From NCBI GenBank assembly GCA_001692895.1, contig KV748182.1:1616341-1680340 (forward strand): a stretch of 64,000 nucleotides of DNA. Reading direction: 5' to 3'. Below are positions 13,301 to 25,289 of this stretch, piece by piece. A program made the position numbers and the translations under genes. Within the stretch, counting starts at the first letter, position 1. Each line of letters starts with the position of its first letter. The notes under the pieces were generated by a model. It was not told where the DNA came from, searched no databases, and worked only from the letters and a program-made list of their open reading frames with translations. This DNA comes from Cenococcum geophilum 1.58 (taxonomy: Eukaryota > Ascomycota > Dothideomycetes > Gloniales > Gloniaceae).

Positions 13301-15446
13301 AGTTCCTCATTAGTTTCCTTATCTAGCCTTTCCTCTCTATTATTAATAATTCGGTTAATCTTATATAGGCTCGTTATAAAGACCTTATTATCCTTCCAGT
13401 ATATATTAAAGTAGAACGCTACAGCGCTAATTGCGGCGATGTTTACGGTAGGGGGGTTAACTAATAATAGGGGTGTATATAACTTTAGGGACTTCCAGGG
13501 TACTAGCGTTATTATTACTTCTTTTAGCTCCTATTGCATCTTTCGGAGGTTATCCCTTATATCCTATTAATACGTTCTTTTCCATAATAGTTAAATCTAT
13601 GCAATTTAGACGTTATCTACGTTATTATCTATCCCGCTTCCGTATATAGAGTCCTCTTTAAATATAGCGCTTCGGGAGAGTATCTTTATTAGTATAAAGT
13701 TCTTTCCAGCTTCGCGGCGGGCGTCCTCTTAGGTAAAGGCTAGGTCACGGGCCCAGACATCCTACTAGTAGGTAGGGTTAGCCCTTACGGCTAGTGTCTT
13801 ACGGTCAGTTCAGATCTCCCTAATAAAGAAGGGTAACCTTAGTCTATCCTCCGGCCAAATAAACCGTCTTTTTTATACATTTAACCAAATATTAAAATAG
13901 GACATCTATTTTCGTCTAAGGATTATATCGTGGGACCCTAGGTCTAAAATATAAAAGGGGATGCCGTATTAGCGTTGTCCGTTAAGAGCAATATATAACT
14001 TTAAGATATAGGTAACGGGCCAACCGGCTTAGCCGTTATAGCCCTTTACCTAGACAGGCTTTTCTAGTTAGATAGCTTCTACATTTAGAAACTTGGCAAC
14101 ATTATTTATATAGGTAGTATTTATAAAGGCGAAGCCATTTACTCTAGTGTTAATAAGGGTGGTTATATTAACTCTATATCTATTTTAAGATACTATACAT
14201 AAAACTATAAAATACTTTCCACCCATTAACTAACTAAGATTAATCTCTTTAAGATTAATAGGGTACCCTAGGGGGGAGTCTTTCCCTAGGGTTCTTCTTT
14301 TCCCGACTTATCGGACGTTTCTCCTTCCTCCATCTCCTTAATATTACCTATATCCTTTAGCTCCGGGCAGGATAAGGCAAAGTAACCTTACTTATTATAA
14401 TTAAAGCACATAGCCAAGGCAGGGTTAATTAAAGTATTATAGCGAATACTAGTTAATAGCGTGGTACGTAGCTAGTTGGGTAAGGCTTACTAGTACGTAG
14501 TTATAACCGCCTTTAGTATAAGAGCAGTCGTAACTTATCTTCCTACTCTAGCTTCTATAGGTATAGCTAGCGAGTTCCGATTATTACGGAGTCGCTTCTA
14601 CTAATTAGGGCGGGCGTTAATCCGCTTTAGTTTTAAGTCTAATAATAGGCAACAAGCTGCGAGTCTTTTGTGGGTTAGTAGGTCATTTAAGGTTACAGCG
14701 ATCTTTTCTTATAGCTGGATTATTAGCTTATCATACAGGTCTAATCAGTAGTTCTTAAAGGGAACCTGGCCTTTTCCTATAAGGTATAGGAATTAAGTTT
14801 AGAATTCGGCAAAGGGTTGGTTTAGTTTTATTATTAGGTGATTATAGTTATAACGGGCATCCCATACTTTATTTAGGTTAACGTAAATAGCCGCTAAGTG
14901 CCGTATTATCTCGTTAATAGATATAAATTGGATAGGGGAGTCGTCCTCAAACTTGGCTTAAAGGTGCCGTTAGGCGTCCCTAGTGGTTTAACTAAAGAGG
15001 TAGAGCATTTTAGCTTCTTTGGAAAGGAAATAGTTATAGTTAACGCGGAGCTTTCCTTATACTTAAATCCTCTAATTCTTAAAGGTAGGGTCTATCCCGT
15101 TAGATAGTAGTAGGGGGTTAAGGAGCTTAACGGACTTTAATTGCTTCGTTATTATATCCGTACTCCCTAGTATATCGCATTTAGTAGAGTAAATAGGTCG
15201 ACTAGGGCTTTAAAAAGGGGAAGCTAGGCTATTTTATAGGGCCGCAAGGCTTTTTAGGATCTTTTATAGGGTCTCTTATATATTTCTCGCTTTAAGACGA
15301 TCGGCTTCCTAGCTAGCTACGAGGGCGCGAATCTGCTCGCGTATATCTACAATATTATTATTGTCTTCGATTTCTAATCCTAATTAGATCTTAGGTTCCT
15401 CTTAGGTAGAGGCAGCTCTCTTAGATAAGCTTGCTTTAGGTGCCAT
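10330..15446 (-). pseudogene. Gag-pol of Gypsy-3 copy 1 (chromodomain Gypsy)
   Basis: Read on the minus strand, gag begins at ATG 15446 (MAPKASLSKRAASTQEEPKI) and ends with a zinc knuckle near 14400 (CFNYNK-x-GYFALSC, from CX2CX4HX4C). The protease site is LINTRVNGFAFIN at about 14130-14160, a RIP form of DTGA. RT lies at about 13200-12600, with its YxDDILIY motif obscured by Ns at 12710-12722. RNase H is near 12250-11950 and integrase about 11570-10900. A chromodomain follows at about 10480-10340 (YKIVRGVLKYRV, KGYNPDLT). Many Gln codons are TAG or TAA. The intact parallel copy on the + strand at 39538-44870 supports every domain call. Confidence 0.9.
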
Positions 15447-15664
15447 TGTTAGCTTCCTAAGGTTCGTTAGTATTATACGCTTTAGTTTTAATTCCGGGGG
15501 TACAGGTCCAGTCCTATCTAGCTTATAAGGTGGGATATTATTTAGGCCTTCCTAGGCAATGTAGAGTTATTTTGGTGTCTAAGTATAGCGCGTTAATGCG
15601 TCGTTGCAGACGAAGTTTCTTTGGGGTGGGATATTATTGAGGCCTTCTTAGGCAAGGTAGGGAG

Positions 15665-15674
15665 AGCTTAGTAT
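15665..15674 (-). other. Candidate self-priming site of Gypsy-3 copy 1
   Basis: Two bases inside the 5' LTR, the minus strand reads ATACTAAGCT. Its exact 10-base reverse complement AGCTTAGTAT is inside the LTR itself (minus strand, 15745-15736). A tRNA primer site would normally begin TGG, which is absent. The pairing resembles the self-primed Tf1 group, where the mRNA 5' end folds back onto the primer site. Confidence 0.55.
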
Positions 15675-15676
15675 AA

Positions 15677-15887
15677 TGTCACGGCTTAAACAAATGCCTC
15701 TAAACCAAAGCTTGAACGAATACTGTATTACCAAGATACTAAGCTAAAGAGAAGGAAAAGGGGTCGCTAGGACCGATGTAAATAAATATATAGGGTGAGC
15801 CGCCAAGGCGCTAGCTTTAGGCGGGCTAATCGCAGGTCGGCAGAATATGGCAGAATTTGGCAGGTAACGTGCGATAGCGCCGTTACA
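15677..15887 (-). repeat. LTR3, 5' LTR of Gypsy-3 copy 1
   Basis: The 211-bp LTR runs from TGTCACGG (RIP-shifted TGTTACGG) to GTTACA. On the minus strand it contains a TATATA motif near 15787-15793, a pyrimidine-rich stretch, then AGCTTAGTAT. This order fits a fungal promoter with the start site at AGCTTAG. Confidence 0.95.
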
Positions 15888-15892
15888 GGTAG

Positions 15893-16452
15893 TAACAAAA
15901 AGCTTAATCAGTTCTTTATAGTTTAGGTATTAGAGTCTTAGGGCTACTACATAGGTAATACGGCCTAAAATGGTACGTTTGCTATTAAATCCAAATATAT
16001 TAATATGCTGGTTAAGGGGTATTAGGGTAAACCTATTATCTTACGCAAAGATCTTATTAATAAATCCTATGCTGCTAGCTCCTATATTAATTAGGACTTA
16101 AGTATTAGCCTATTAACCTTTCTACTAAAGACGGTAGTTAATAGTTATATCACAATCCTAAGAGTTAGGGTTTATAATATCTAAGGCATTTAATAAGATC
16201 CTATAATATAGCTGTCCTAAAAAGTAACTTAACTCTAGGACGCACCTTTTAGTAGCGAGCGGGAAGGGGTTCCTATAGAACGTCGGTTATAGCTTTATCT
16301 TTATAAGTGGTATTTATTAAATATGGGGCTAGAACTAAGTAAGGATTAGGGACGGTAAGCGGATTAATACGGTAAACGGCTGCTAGTATTAGCCGTTTAT
16401 AAATCGTATTAGGGCATAAAGACAGAGTAGTATTTTAAGATATAAGCCTTAC
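15893..16452 (-). pseudogene. Gypsy-2 knuckle end and protease fragment
   Basis: This is the middle part of the minus-strand Gypsy-2. Reading from 16452, the frame continues the zinc knuckle broken by element B. Joined across B it gives CFKCGSKA(H)ILK(C), with Tyr at the mutated positions. It then runs to a protease block (VLINIGASSIGFINKIF) near 16030-16085, from D(T/S)GA. It is cut at 15892 by Gypsy-3 copy 1. The same protease block (IKIGASSIGFINKIF) occurs on the + strand at 52500-52550. Confidence 0.8.
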
Positions 16453-16866
16453 TGTAACGGAGCCTTGTAGTAGGGGCTGCGGTAGACTCGTTAATGGGCT
16501 AGGTATATAGGTGCTGCAGGAAGTTAACAACGTAATAATAACTAGTGGAGTGGTTGCCTAATAGATTAACTCCAATTGTATTCTAAGAATTACTATAAGG
16601 AAGGAACTATCTAGGTAGGGACTAAGGGTCCTTAAATACACAACTATACTCCTATGAAATCCTTTTTATACGTAAGGTACGTAAGGTATATAAGGTACGT
16701 AAGGCGTTCCTTATAGATCTTATAGAGCTTATTATATAACCTTAGTTACTATTCCTCATTATATAGTTCTATGGGTTCCATCCTGGACCGTGCTTATATT
16801 AACTAACTAGCTTCTTCCGACTCCTCTCCCAGTAGTTATAACATTGTACTTAAAGCGTCCGTAACA
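16453..16866 (-). repeat. LTR1, 3' LTR of element B
   Basis: The 414-bp LTR differs from its partner almost only by transitions. A run of four TACGTAAGG-like units lies at 16669-16705. Repeated short motifs at the same place in all LTR1 copies could be promoter elements, but that is inference. Confidence 0.95.
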
Positions 16867-16974
16867 CTATCTCCCTCCTTTCTATCTTCGTCCTTAAAGA
16901 TACCTAGCATCTCTAGGTCGTTTACTAGAGGTATAATATCTATCTAATTAATTTAGTTAATATTGTTACTTATT

Positions 16975-17656
16975 ATGCCTAAGGCTCCTTCTTCTACCTT
17001 AGCTAAGCGTTGGTCTCGTACTGTAGCTGTTATACTATCGCTAGGTGAGATTATGCCTTCCTGTTCTCGTTGCGCGAAAAAGGGGTTAGTTTATGTTGTA
17101 ATTGCGTTGCCCGTTAACCGACAACCGTCCTTTTATACTAAGTATACGCGAGCGAATATGCGGTCCTCTTATGATATTTGTTCTATTTCTGATGCTAAGT
17201 ATACGCGTCCTATTACTCTTAGTAGTCTTTAAGTTCCCTAAGTAATTTGTTATAGGGTCTTGTGTTTAATCTACTACTATAAAGCTTAATAATAAACTGT
17301 TAGAGGCGCTGGCCGAGATTTATTAACTTTAGTATAATAATAAGCTCCGTTTGGCTCGTATTTATAATAAGGAGCGTTATACCCTTAAGGCTTGTTAAAA
17401 CGCTTATGCTCGTCTTCTTCGTCTTAAGAAAGTTCGTGAGAAGGTCCGTTCTAAGGAGTAGAAACTAGTAGAGTAAGGTTTATAGGAACTTGGCGATAAA
17501 AAAACGGATTCTCTTTTAATAGAGAAGGAAATAACTCTAAGTAGTTCGGCAATTGTTCCTCCTAGGTCCCCTTTAGGTGGTTTGTTCTTTGGTAATTTTT
17601 CTTTATTAATGCTGCCTAACCTTTTTTCTTCTAATACTCCTATACCTTTTCTATAG
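16975..17656 (+). pseudogene. Antisense cysteine-rich ORF, best copy (element B)
   Basis: This is the least damaged copy of the antisense ORF. From ATG 16975 (an in-frame ATG also lies at 16963) the frame is open to 17232 and encodes PSCSRCAKKGLV, then SFYTKYTRANMR. Copy C keeps Cys at the TKC position, so the Tyr residues here are most simply mutated Cys. The second part is in another frame, from about 17282 to the stop at 17654-17656. It holds a charged helix (KLRLARIYNKERYTLKA) and the tail LPNLFSSNTPIPFL. It does not overlap pol, which ends near 17670 on the other strand. The family is unknown to me. A small zinc-binding protein with a coiled coil is the best structural guess. Confidence 0.6.
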
Positions 17657-17909
17657 TATTTTTTAAATTTTCTAGTGGTTTCTAGGTAGTCTTATTGTAG
17701 CCTATCCACTTTTCTTTATATTATGTTTTATTATTAACGTTTTTATAACTAATGATTTTTAAAACTTGCTATTTATCTTCTTCCTGTCCTCTATATATAT
17801 CTGCTTTATAGACTGGTGGCTTAATATTTCTATATGCTGGCTCTAGTATTGCAATATACTATATAGGGTAGATCTTTATTTTGGCTAGTAGGTTTAACTT
17901 AAATATAAC

Positions 17910-18118
17910 TGTCGGAACACATGACCTAAGGCTAATATCACGTAATGTCGTAATCGTAGTCTTGTTAGGTTGTATATGATTGTTTTTGCAGAGGATCGTA
18001 AGGATCGCGGTGCCTAAGTAGGGGGTTGATTAGTCACCATAAGGATAACTAATCAAAGACACGACGACGACACGTCAACAACACGTAACCACGTAACTTC
18101 TGTCCATATATTCCGACA
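17910..18118. repeat. Solo LTR, TGTCGGAA...TTCCGACA family
   Basis: This 209-bp insert has TG/CA ends extended to an 8-bp inverted repeat and a perfect target duplication ATAAC (17905-17909 and 18119-18123). There is no internal region, so it is a recombined solo LTR. Ends of this kind and size are common in fungal Copia elements, but without coding sequence the superfamily is inference. CpG- and CpA-containing words are intact, unlike the surrounding RIP-mutated pol, so it arrived late. Confidence 0.85.
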
Positions 18119-19130
18119 ATAACCAATAAAATCCTTTTCTTAATTTTAAAAGGTCCTAGCTTAACATAGTCTAACTTCTTACTTAGTTGTTAACTTTTAA
18201 AATTTTTATGTAGTAGCTATACTTTATCTCCCTCCTTAAGATTTGGTCCCTTAGATCTCTTAGCGTTATAGTACTTTTTTATTTTCTATTATACTACCTT
18301 TACTATCTTTATAAGGTTTATATAAAGATTTATTAGTATCTCCATTCTTTACTTAGCTGTGCTACTTATTTTCTTCGCTTATTATAGCGATAATGATATT
18401 CTTAGTTCGTACCCGTAATTCGCCTTAAATAGTAATGTTCCTATTCCTTCTTAAGGTATTGCATTGTATACGAACTGTGTAACTAGTAATAATAATACCT
18501 AATTATTCTGTGTATAATTAATATAGTGCCTTAGATACTATTTTAGTGTCTAATTTAATCTTTCCGTTTAACCGTCTGTCTGCGGATAATATGCGGTAAA
18601 AGTTGCTGCTTAAACTCCTTATTCTGCCAAGAATACCTTCTAAAATGCTGCTATAAATCTTAGATCTCTATCTAATATAATCTTACTTAGTGCTCTATGT
18701 TTTGCGAATACTTCTTTAATATAGATTCTAGCGATATCTTCCGCTAATATTTCTTCTGTGCATGCTATAAAGTATCCCCACTTTATTAGCTTGTTTACTA
18801 TTACTAAAATTACATTATAATCTTATTTAGTAATAGGATCTCTTAATTTTAGTAACTTTATAATAAAGTCCTATAATATAACCTCTTATGGTCTTTCTGG
18901 TATTTTAACTGGTTATAGCTCTTTATATAGCTTATATCTTGCTAGTTTATTTCTTTAGTAATCTAGATATTCTTTTATAACTTGCCTTACTAGTCCCTAG
19001 ATTTTATTAATAATGTACTCCTTTTAGAGTCTTAACACTAAGCCCATAGCTCTATTATGTCCTTAAGTTAGTTCCTTATAGAATAACTTAATAAACTCTC
19101 TTGCGATATTTCTTAGTATATATATTACTT

Positions 19131-20128
19131 AGTCCTCGAAATCGGACTCTGCACCTATACGTGGTGAGGCCTACGAACCTGCTGGTCTTTGGACTCAGCA
19201 GAGCCAACGCAGAGACGTCGCACAGCTGCGGGTAGGGGTCGTGGTGGTGGTCAAAATGTTGTGGGGGGTAGTGAAAAGTTTTCACATGGGATGGTGAGAT
19301 CTCGAAAACCACTACTGACGGTACCCCCTTCATAGTAGACAACTGCTACGCTCTTATTCAACCCTGTGTAATCCTCGCGGATACGAGATGGAATCCAACG
19401 TCCCCTAACCCCCAATTGAAAGCATCGACGAACGAACGATCGCGAACGAACACAAACGAGCAAGTATACGGCCCCTCCTAACCCCCAGGGCAATCGCCCG
19501 CGGAGTATGCGGTCACTCGCCGTCAACTACCGAATGCTACCTAGCAGCCTGGATTGCGACCCACGGTTTTCCCTATCTCCTTTTGACGGAGTGGTGACCC
19601 TTAGAGAGGGCCTAGCTGGGGCCTAGGCACAAAAGATACCCAAATACACAATATCCCGCTCGCTTATTAGTATTACGGTGGTTAGAACGGATGAATCCCC
19701 CTTACGCCTTTAATGGCTCTAGGGGGGAAGGAGGCAAGGCGTATACGGCAATGGTCAACAAGAGATAGCACATAGGGGACGGTTAAGATACGGGAGAAAA
19801 CAATAAGTACACGGCGATCGATCGGCAAGGCCTAGCTAGGACGTAGTGAACCCTAGCTTTGGATAAGCTGGAGAAGGAAGCAGTGGTTCCCAAGGAGTTC
19901 AAAACATCTAAGGAGGAGGACGTGCTGTAGGCCCGCAGGGCCGCTGCTACGTACAAACATGGTAATTCGGGGTTTTTCATCCGACTGAGGTAGCTCATAG
20001 GGTTTTTCCTCCCCCAACCCAACTGCAGGGGTTTTCTTCCTGTAAATACACAAGTTTTCCCCCCTGTGACGGAGTAGTCTGCGTGGGCCAGTAGGATCCG
20101 TATCAGACGTTAATCAAAGAATTACTAC
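19131..20128 (+). mobile_element. Repeat R1, non-LTR-like dispersed element
   Basis: A 998-bp insert in the integrase region of element B, flanked by the 14-bp direct repeat TATATATATTACTT (19117-19130 and 20129-20142). Element A has a single copy of the corresponding sequence. It has no terminal inverted repeats and no TG...CA ends. It finishes in a short TAC repeat, which sets the + strand as sense. An inverted paralog at 32238-33250 has its own 13-bp duplication. Long target duplications of variable sequence with a 3' simple-repeat tail point to LINE-type integration. The small open frames inside (19088-19526 and 19783-20053, minus strand) do not resemble known proteins. R1 is much less RIP-mutated than R2. 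Confidence 0.75.
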
Positions 20129-23100
20129 TATATATATTACTTTTTGGTTTTCGTACTGCTCTAAGTCTAGATTCTCTGCCTATGCGTCTTAGATCTTTTA
20201 TAACTATATACTCTTTAGTGCCTTATAGGTTTAACTGGTTTCTTTTATTACTATAATTTTCGGATAGTTGTATTTAATTAATCCATCTATATTTTTTTAT
20301 AGTAAAGCCCCTAATGGCTTCTTATTGTTCTATAGTTTAGCCTTCCTACTTAGAGTATCTACTCGTATATTATCTGTGCCCTTAGTGTACTAAATCTTAA
20401 AATAGTATTCTGTAAGCATTTTTGCCTATTTAACCTGTCTCTAATTAAGTTCTTTTGTTATTAGGAACCCCGTTAGGTTCTTATAATCCGTCTTAACTAT
20501 AAATAGCTTTTCCGTGCCTTATAAGAATGCTCTCTATTTTTAAAGTGCTGTAACTATACCTAATAACTCCTTATTATAGATGTTATAGTTTAGTTCTAGT
20601 AGTATTATCTTTTAACTATAGTATGCTACTAAGTGCTATCTATCTTTATATTTCTATAGGAAGTACGCCCCTAGTGTAAAGTCTAATATATCCGTTTCGA
20701 CCACTGTCTCTAGTTTTAGTTGGTAGATTTTAAGGATTAAGTCTTAAGTAAACAACTCCTTAACCTCCTTAAATAATTTCCTTTACTCTTCTCCCTATAT
20801 CTAAGGTTCTTCTTTTTTTATTAACCTTATAAATAGCTTAATATTCTTTAACTATTAAGCTATAAACCTTTTACAGTAATTGTAAAACCCTAGGAACGAT
20901 TTTAGCTGTATAACGTTCTCTAGTTTTTGCTAATTTACTATAGCCTTGATTTTCTTTGGATCTATACTAAGTTGGCCTAGTTTAATAATAAATCTAACGA
21001 AATCTGTCTTCTTGGTAAAGAACTTATATTTCTTAATTACTACTAGCATCTGCTTTTTCTATAGTCTCTTTAAGACCCATTTAACGTGTTCTCCGTGCTC
21101 TTCCTTACTTATTAAGTAGATAATGATATTATTAAGGTATACTATAATAAATTTATCCAAGTATTTTCTTAATATATTGTTAATACGCTTTTAGAACGTT
21201 GCTAATGCGTTTATAAGCCCGAATTATATAACTAATGGCTTATATAGTCCTTCCTTTGACCTAAAGGCTGCTTTTTATTTGTTGCCTTCCTTAATTCTAA
21301 TCTAATGGTACGCCTATCTTAGATCTATCTTTATAAAGATTTGCGTATTGCCTATCCTGTTCTAGATTTTGCTAATTAAGGGTAAAAGATACCTATCCTT
21401 TCTAGTAATGCTATTTAACTATCTATAGTTAATGCATAGTTTTAGTTTTCTATTCTTCTTTAGTATAAATAGTACTAGATATCCTGCTAATAATTGCGAT
21501 AGTCGGATATATCCCTTTTATAGATTTTTATAGATAAACTCTTTTAAAGCTCTTAACTCTTCTTTAGTTAGCTTATAGATTAGAAAGAACTTTAGACTTA
21601 TTCCTAGTTCTAATTCTATTTTATAGTTCTATGCTATATACTCTAACAGCTTCTTACTTTCTGGTGACTATAGTTTCTTACCGTACTTATGGTATCTTTT
21701 TAGTATATAACTTAGTCCTTTATCTGTTTCTTCATAGGTTGCCTCTACTTGGTACTATACTATCTTAGTTTATTATTGCATTTTACAGCGTTAAGTATCT
21801 CTAATATTAACCTAACCTATAACCTAATTAATCCTTAGATTGTATTCCTATAACTAAGACATTTCTAATACTGCCTTATTATTCCCTAATAGTAATATGT
21901 TAAAGGACATCTTAATTTATCTCCCTTTAATAGTTATCTAAATAGGTCCTGTTTTAAGATTAATAATGCCTCCTCTATAGGCTATTAGATCTCCTAAAAT
22001 TATAACTAATAGATAAAGGTGCTCCTTTTATCTGTATAGTAGCCCCATCCTTTTTACTGCTGCTAGTAAGATATAGTTCCTTATTACTCTACTATCTATT
22101 AGTATTTTAAACTGCTAATCTTACTATTTAACTTATAAATTTAGGTGTTGTCCTTAAATTCCTTTAAGGGTCTAAGGCTCTACTACTAGCTCCCTCTAGT
22201 TTTATAGGCCTCTACTTTTCCTAACTATTAGCTGCTAGATCCTTATACACTTGACTTATTTTTTAGCTAATACTTCGTTTGCTTTTTGTCCTTTATATAC
22301 TATAGACACGTATTCTCTAGGCATTCCCACCACTATTATCCGTCTAAGTATTTTTCCGTAAGGAATCTTCCTAGTTAAAGTATTAGGTCCCCTTAACTCT
22401 ATACTTCTACTAGATGCTAGCTATGTATATACTTAGCATTTCTATACTATTACTTATCTAGCGCCCAATATATCCTTATAAGGTATTTCCGGTTTTTCTC
22501 TTTTAAATTTTTGTGTATTTTATATATATCGTCCACGCATATAATCTATAATAGCGTATGGTATACTAGGTGCTTTGGGTTAACTCTAGACTTATCTTTA
22601 TCTTTAAGTTTAAACCTCTGTCGTGTTAATCTAAACGTTATAACTTTATTTATAGGTACTAAGATATATCTTTTACTTCTTTAGTCCTCTAATTGTTGCT
22701 CTAGATCCTTTAATATTATAATTAAGGCTCCCTTAATATAATTTATTGCTTTTTCCGTAATTAGGTAGTCTTGGATAACTCTCTTGTCTAACTATATATA
22801 GAAATCTTCCTACTCGTTATTGTGCCTTTATCTATACTACTTTTAGTATAGTTACTGGAGTGTATATGGCTTGTCCGTAAGGAAGTATCTTCTTATTACT
22901 GCGTCGTAATAGCCTTTTATATGCCGTTTTTTGAATCTAGTTGGAATCCCTAAATCCTCTTTATTCTCTAGTTTAGTAAGCCACTTAGCTTTTAGCGTAC
23001 CTACTTTTAGCCTATTAGTAATTCTTCGTACTAGTGCTCTATCTTATGTACGACCTAATATGCTAGACCTTATATCTAGTTTCTTTTCTTGCTATATAAG

Positions 23101-25289
23101 GATTCTTGCCCTAAACTTATCTATGGTCTCTTTAACTACTCGCCTTATAAGTGGATCTTTAAAGTCTTCTTACTTCTTAATCTTGGTATTAACTTTTTGA
23201 TCTTTAGTCTAAATATTATATTCTACTAGTAAGTCTTCTGGGTTTATATATCTGTTTCCCAGCCTAACTGCTATTTATATTATAGATTCTCTAATCTATA
23301 GCGAAGCCTCTTGCCTCTTATTTATGGGTGTCCTTATTTATTCTCCAAATTCTTGGTCCCTTGGATTCTTTAATCCTAAGCTTGCTTCTCTCTTAAGCTA
23401 TGCTCTAGCCTTAGTCTAACTAGGCTTTACTAGTGTTCTTATCTTATTTTAAGAATCTTAAATCTTACTTATCTTACTTTAAGAGTCTTATATCTTTAGG
23501 AAACTTCGTCCTAAGCTTATTCGTATATTACTAAACTAAGCCGTTACTCTGCTCTATCGGTTATTGTTTATTATAGGTCCCTAAGCATGCTTTATTTTGT
23601 CTTAAAAATCTTAGTTATTTTTTTTTATCTCTTTTTAAGAATCTTAAGCCTTTAGCTTTTTACCTTTATTAAGTAGTAAGCTAGTATTAGCAGTCATCTG
23701 CTTACTTAATCGTCTTTAAATATTGCTTCTTCCGTTTTATAAAGCGATAGATGCCGTATTTAATAGTGTTATAATACCCGTTACTAAACCTTGCTCTATA
23801 GCGGTTTTAGTCTCTACTTTTATTGCGTTATTAAGGTTTAGATACCCCTAGTTAGTTCCTTTTTCTTCCTTATTGCTGTTAATTAATAAGTACTCCAACT
23901 CCATTATTATTATTGCTAATTTTTGTCCGTATATTGCTGTAATATCTTAATCCAGCTTATAGAGTCGATTTTGTTCTTTATCTAACTCTTTAGTTCCTTT
24001 AAGTCCTCTTAACTTTGGCTCTTACGGCTAATAGCTTGCGCCATACTTAGCGTCTTTATAAATTCGGCATGCGTTGTTATAATAAAATATAAAACTTTAG
24101 ATTAAACACTCTTTTATTTCTTATAGTATACTATCGTCCCTCTATACGTATGTGTTATATGCTATTAGTCTGGTTCCCTTTACTACATAATAACTCTAAC
24201 TACTTCTATAGTCTTTAGCGAAATAACCCTGTTTTCCGCAATTTATATAAGCTCTATTTTTAAACCATTGCTTTTGCTATACAGTCCGCTTAAACGTCTT
24301 CTGCTATTAAGATTTTTGGTTTAACCTATGCTTCTTAGTCCTATAATTACTTAATCCTTAACTTCTAGGTTTTTATAGTTGTTTTCTCTATCTCTTATAG
24401 GTTTTTTTAGTACCGCTTAGGTCTATTAGCTCTACGCTATACTATAGTTTCTAATTTAGCTTTGGTTATTGCGTACTCTACGCCTTATATAACTGTAGAA
24501 CTCTATCCTAGCCTCTTTTAGCCTATTCCCTTTGGAAGATCCTATTATTAATCTTAATTACTTAATCTATTAATTCCCTAAGGGTGTCCGCATCTTCTAT
24601 TAGAATAATTACGTCCTAGACTTTAGCCTTAAGTCCTTGTTTATACTGTGCTATAAGCGCCTTATTGTTCTATTTAACTTATATAGCTAATATCTAAAAC
24701 TGCGTTGTATATTCAATTGTTAAGGTTTGCTGTATTAGGTCCTAAAGCTTTCTTTCTACTATAGTTGTTGCTTCCGGGTCCCCGAATATTTGTGTTAATT
24801 ATTCTACGAATTTAGTTTAGCTTAAGAACATATATCATATATTCTAATTGGTAGTTATTATACTATTTTTCTATATTTCTGTAAGGTAGGGTTTGAACCA
24901 TTTAAGCGCTCTTCCTGTTAGGAATAATCCTACGTACGCTACTTGATCCATAGGTGTTGCCAATTTTGCTCCTTTCTGTGTGACTTTAAAGTGTATTTGC
25001 GTAAGGAATCCCTTGAGCTTCGATCTCTCTCCTAAGAATTGCTTAATTAAAGGTAACTTAACCTTTGCTGCTTCTATTCTATTAACCCTATTTTTAAGTG
25101 CTACGTTATTGTCTGTTAACTAATTAACTATTGCCTATAACTGCCCGACTATAACTAGTTGCGAGTTAGTATCTGCTATATTAGTATTGTTACCTAACCC
25201 TAAGGTTGTTGCTGCCGTTAATAGCGTTGTTATAGCTGCTTTTGGTAGCATATTGTTTAACTTCTAAGACCGTAACTAGGTAGTGATTG

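Larger units (their letters stand above)
9698..15887 (-). mobile_element. Gypsy-3 copy 1, complete LTR retrotransposon
   Basis: A full-length Ty3/Gypsy element of 6190 bp with two 211-bp LTRs (9698-9908 and 15677-15887), flanked by a perfect 5-bp target duplication GGTAG. The LTRs run TGTTACGG to CGTTACA on the + strand, and the element reads on the minus strand. A purine tract lies inside the 3' LTR and an unusual primer site inside the 5' LTR. It is inserted in Gypsy-2 between protease and RT. Undetermined bases at 9951, 10201-10215 and 12687-12735 suggest collapsed repeat reads. Gypsy-3 copy 2 (39189-45456) has the same LTR length. Confidence 0.95.
17670..25251 (-). pseudogene. Gag-pol of LTR1 element B, interrupted
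   Basis: Gag starts at ATG 25251 (MLPKAAITTLLTAATTLGLG) and shows a Gypsy capsid-like segment (GLFLTGRALKWFKPYLTE). The zinc knuckle remnant INCGKQGYFAKDY is at about 24230-24270. The protease has decayed to LIDSRVIRNYI near 22080-22115. RT carries YLNNIIIY at about 21115-21140, where both catalytic Asp of YLDD are Asn. RNase H lies about 20700-20450, then R1 interrupts. Integrase is about 19080-18150, then the solo LTR interrupts. The chromodomain tail is about 17880-17670. Stops are TAG/TAA at former Gln and Trp. Confidence 0.9.

Noticed and set aside
14898..15107. 69-codon + strand open frame
   Set aside because: Antisense to the gag of Gypsy-3 copy 1, with no counterpart in copy 2.
19088..20053. 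Four minus-strand frames of 66-91 codons
   Set aside because: They lie in repeat R1, overlap each other in different frames, and are destroyed in R2; nothing resembles a known protein.
22931..23200. 89-codon + strand frame
   Set aside because: Antisense shadow of the element B pol; hydrophobic composition comes from AT-rich sequence.
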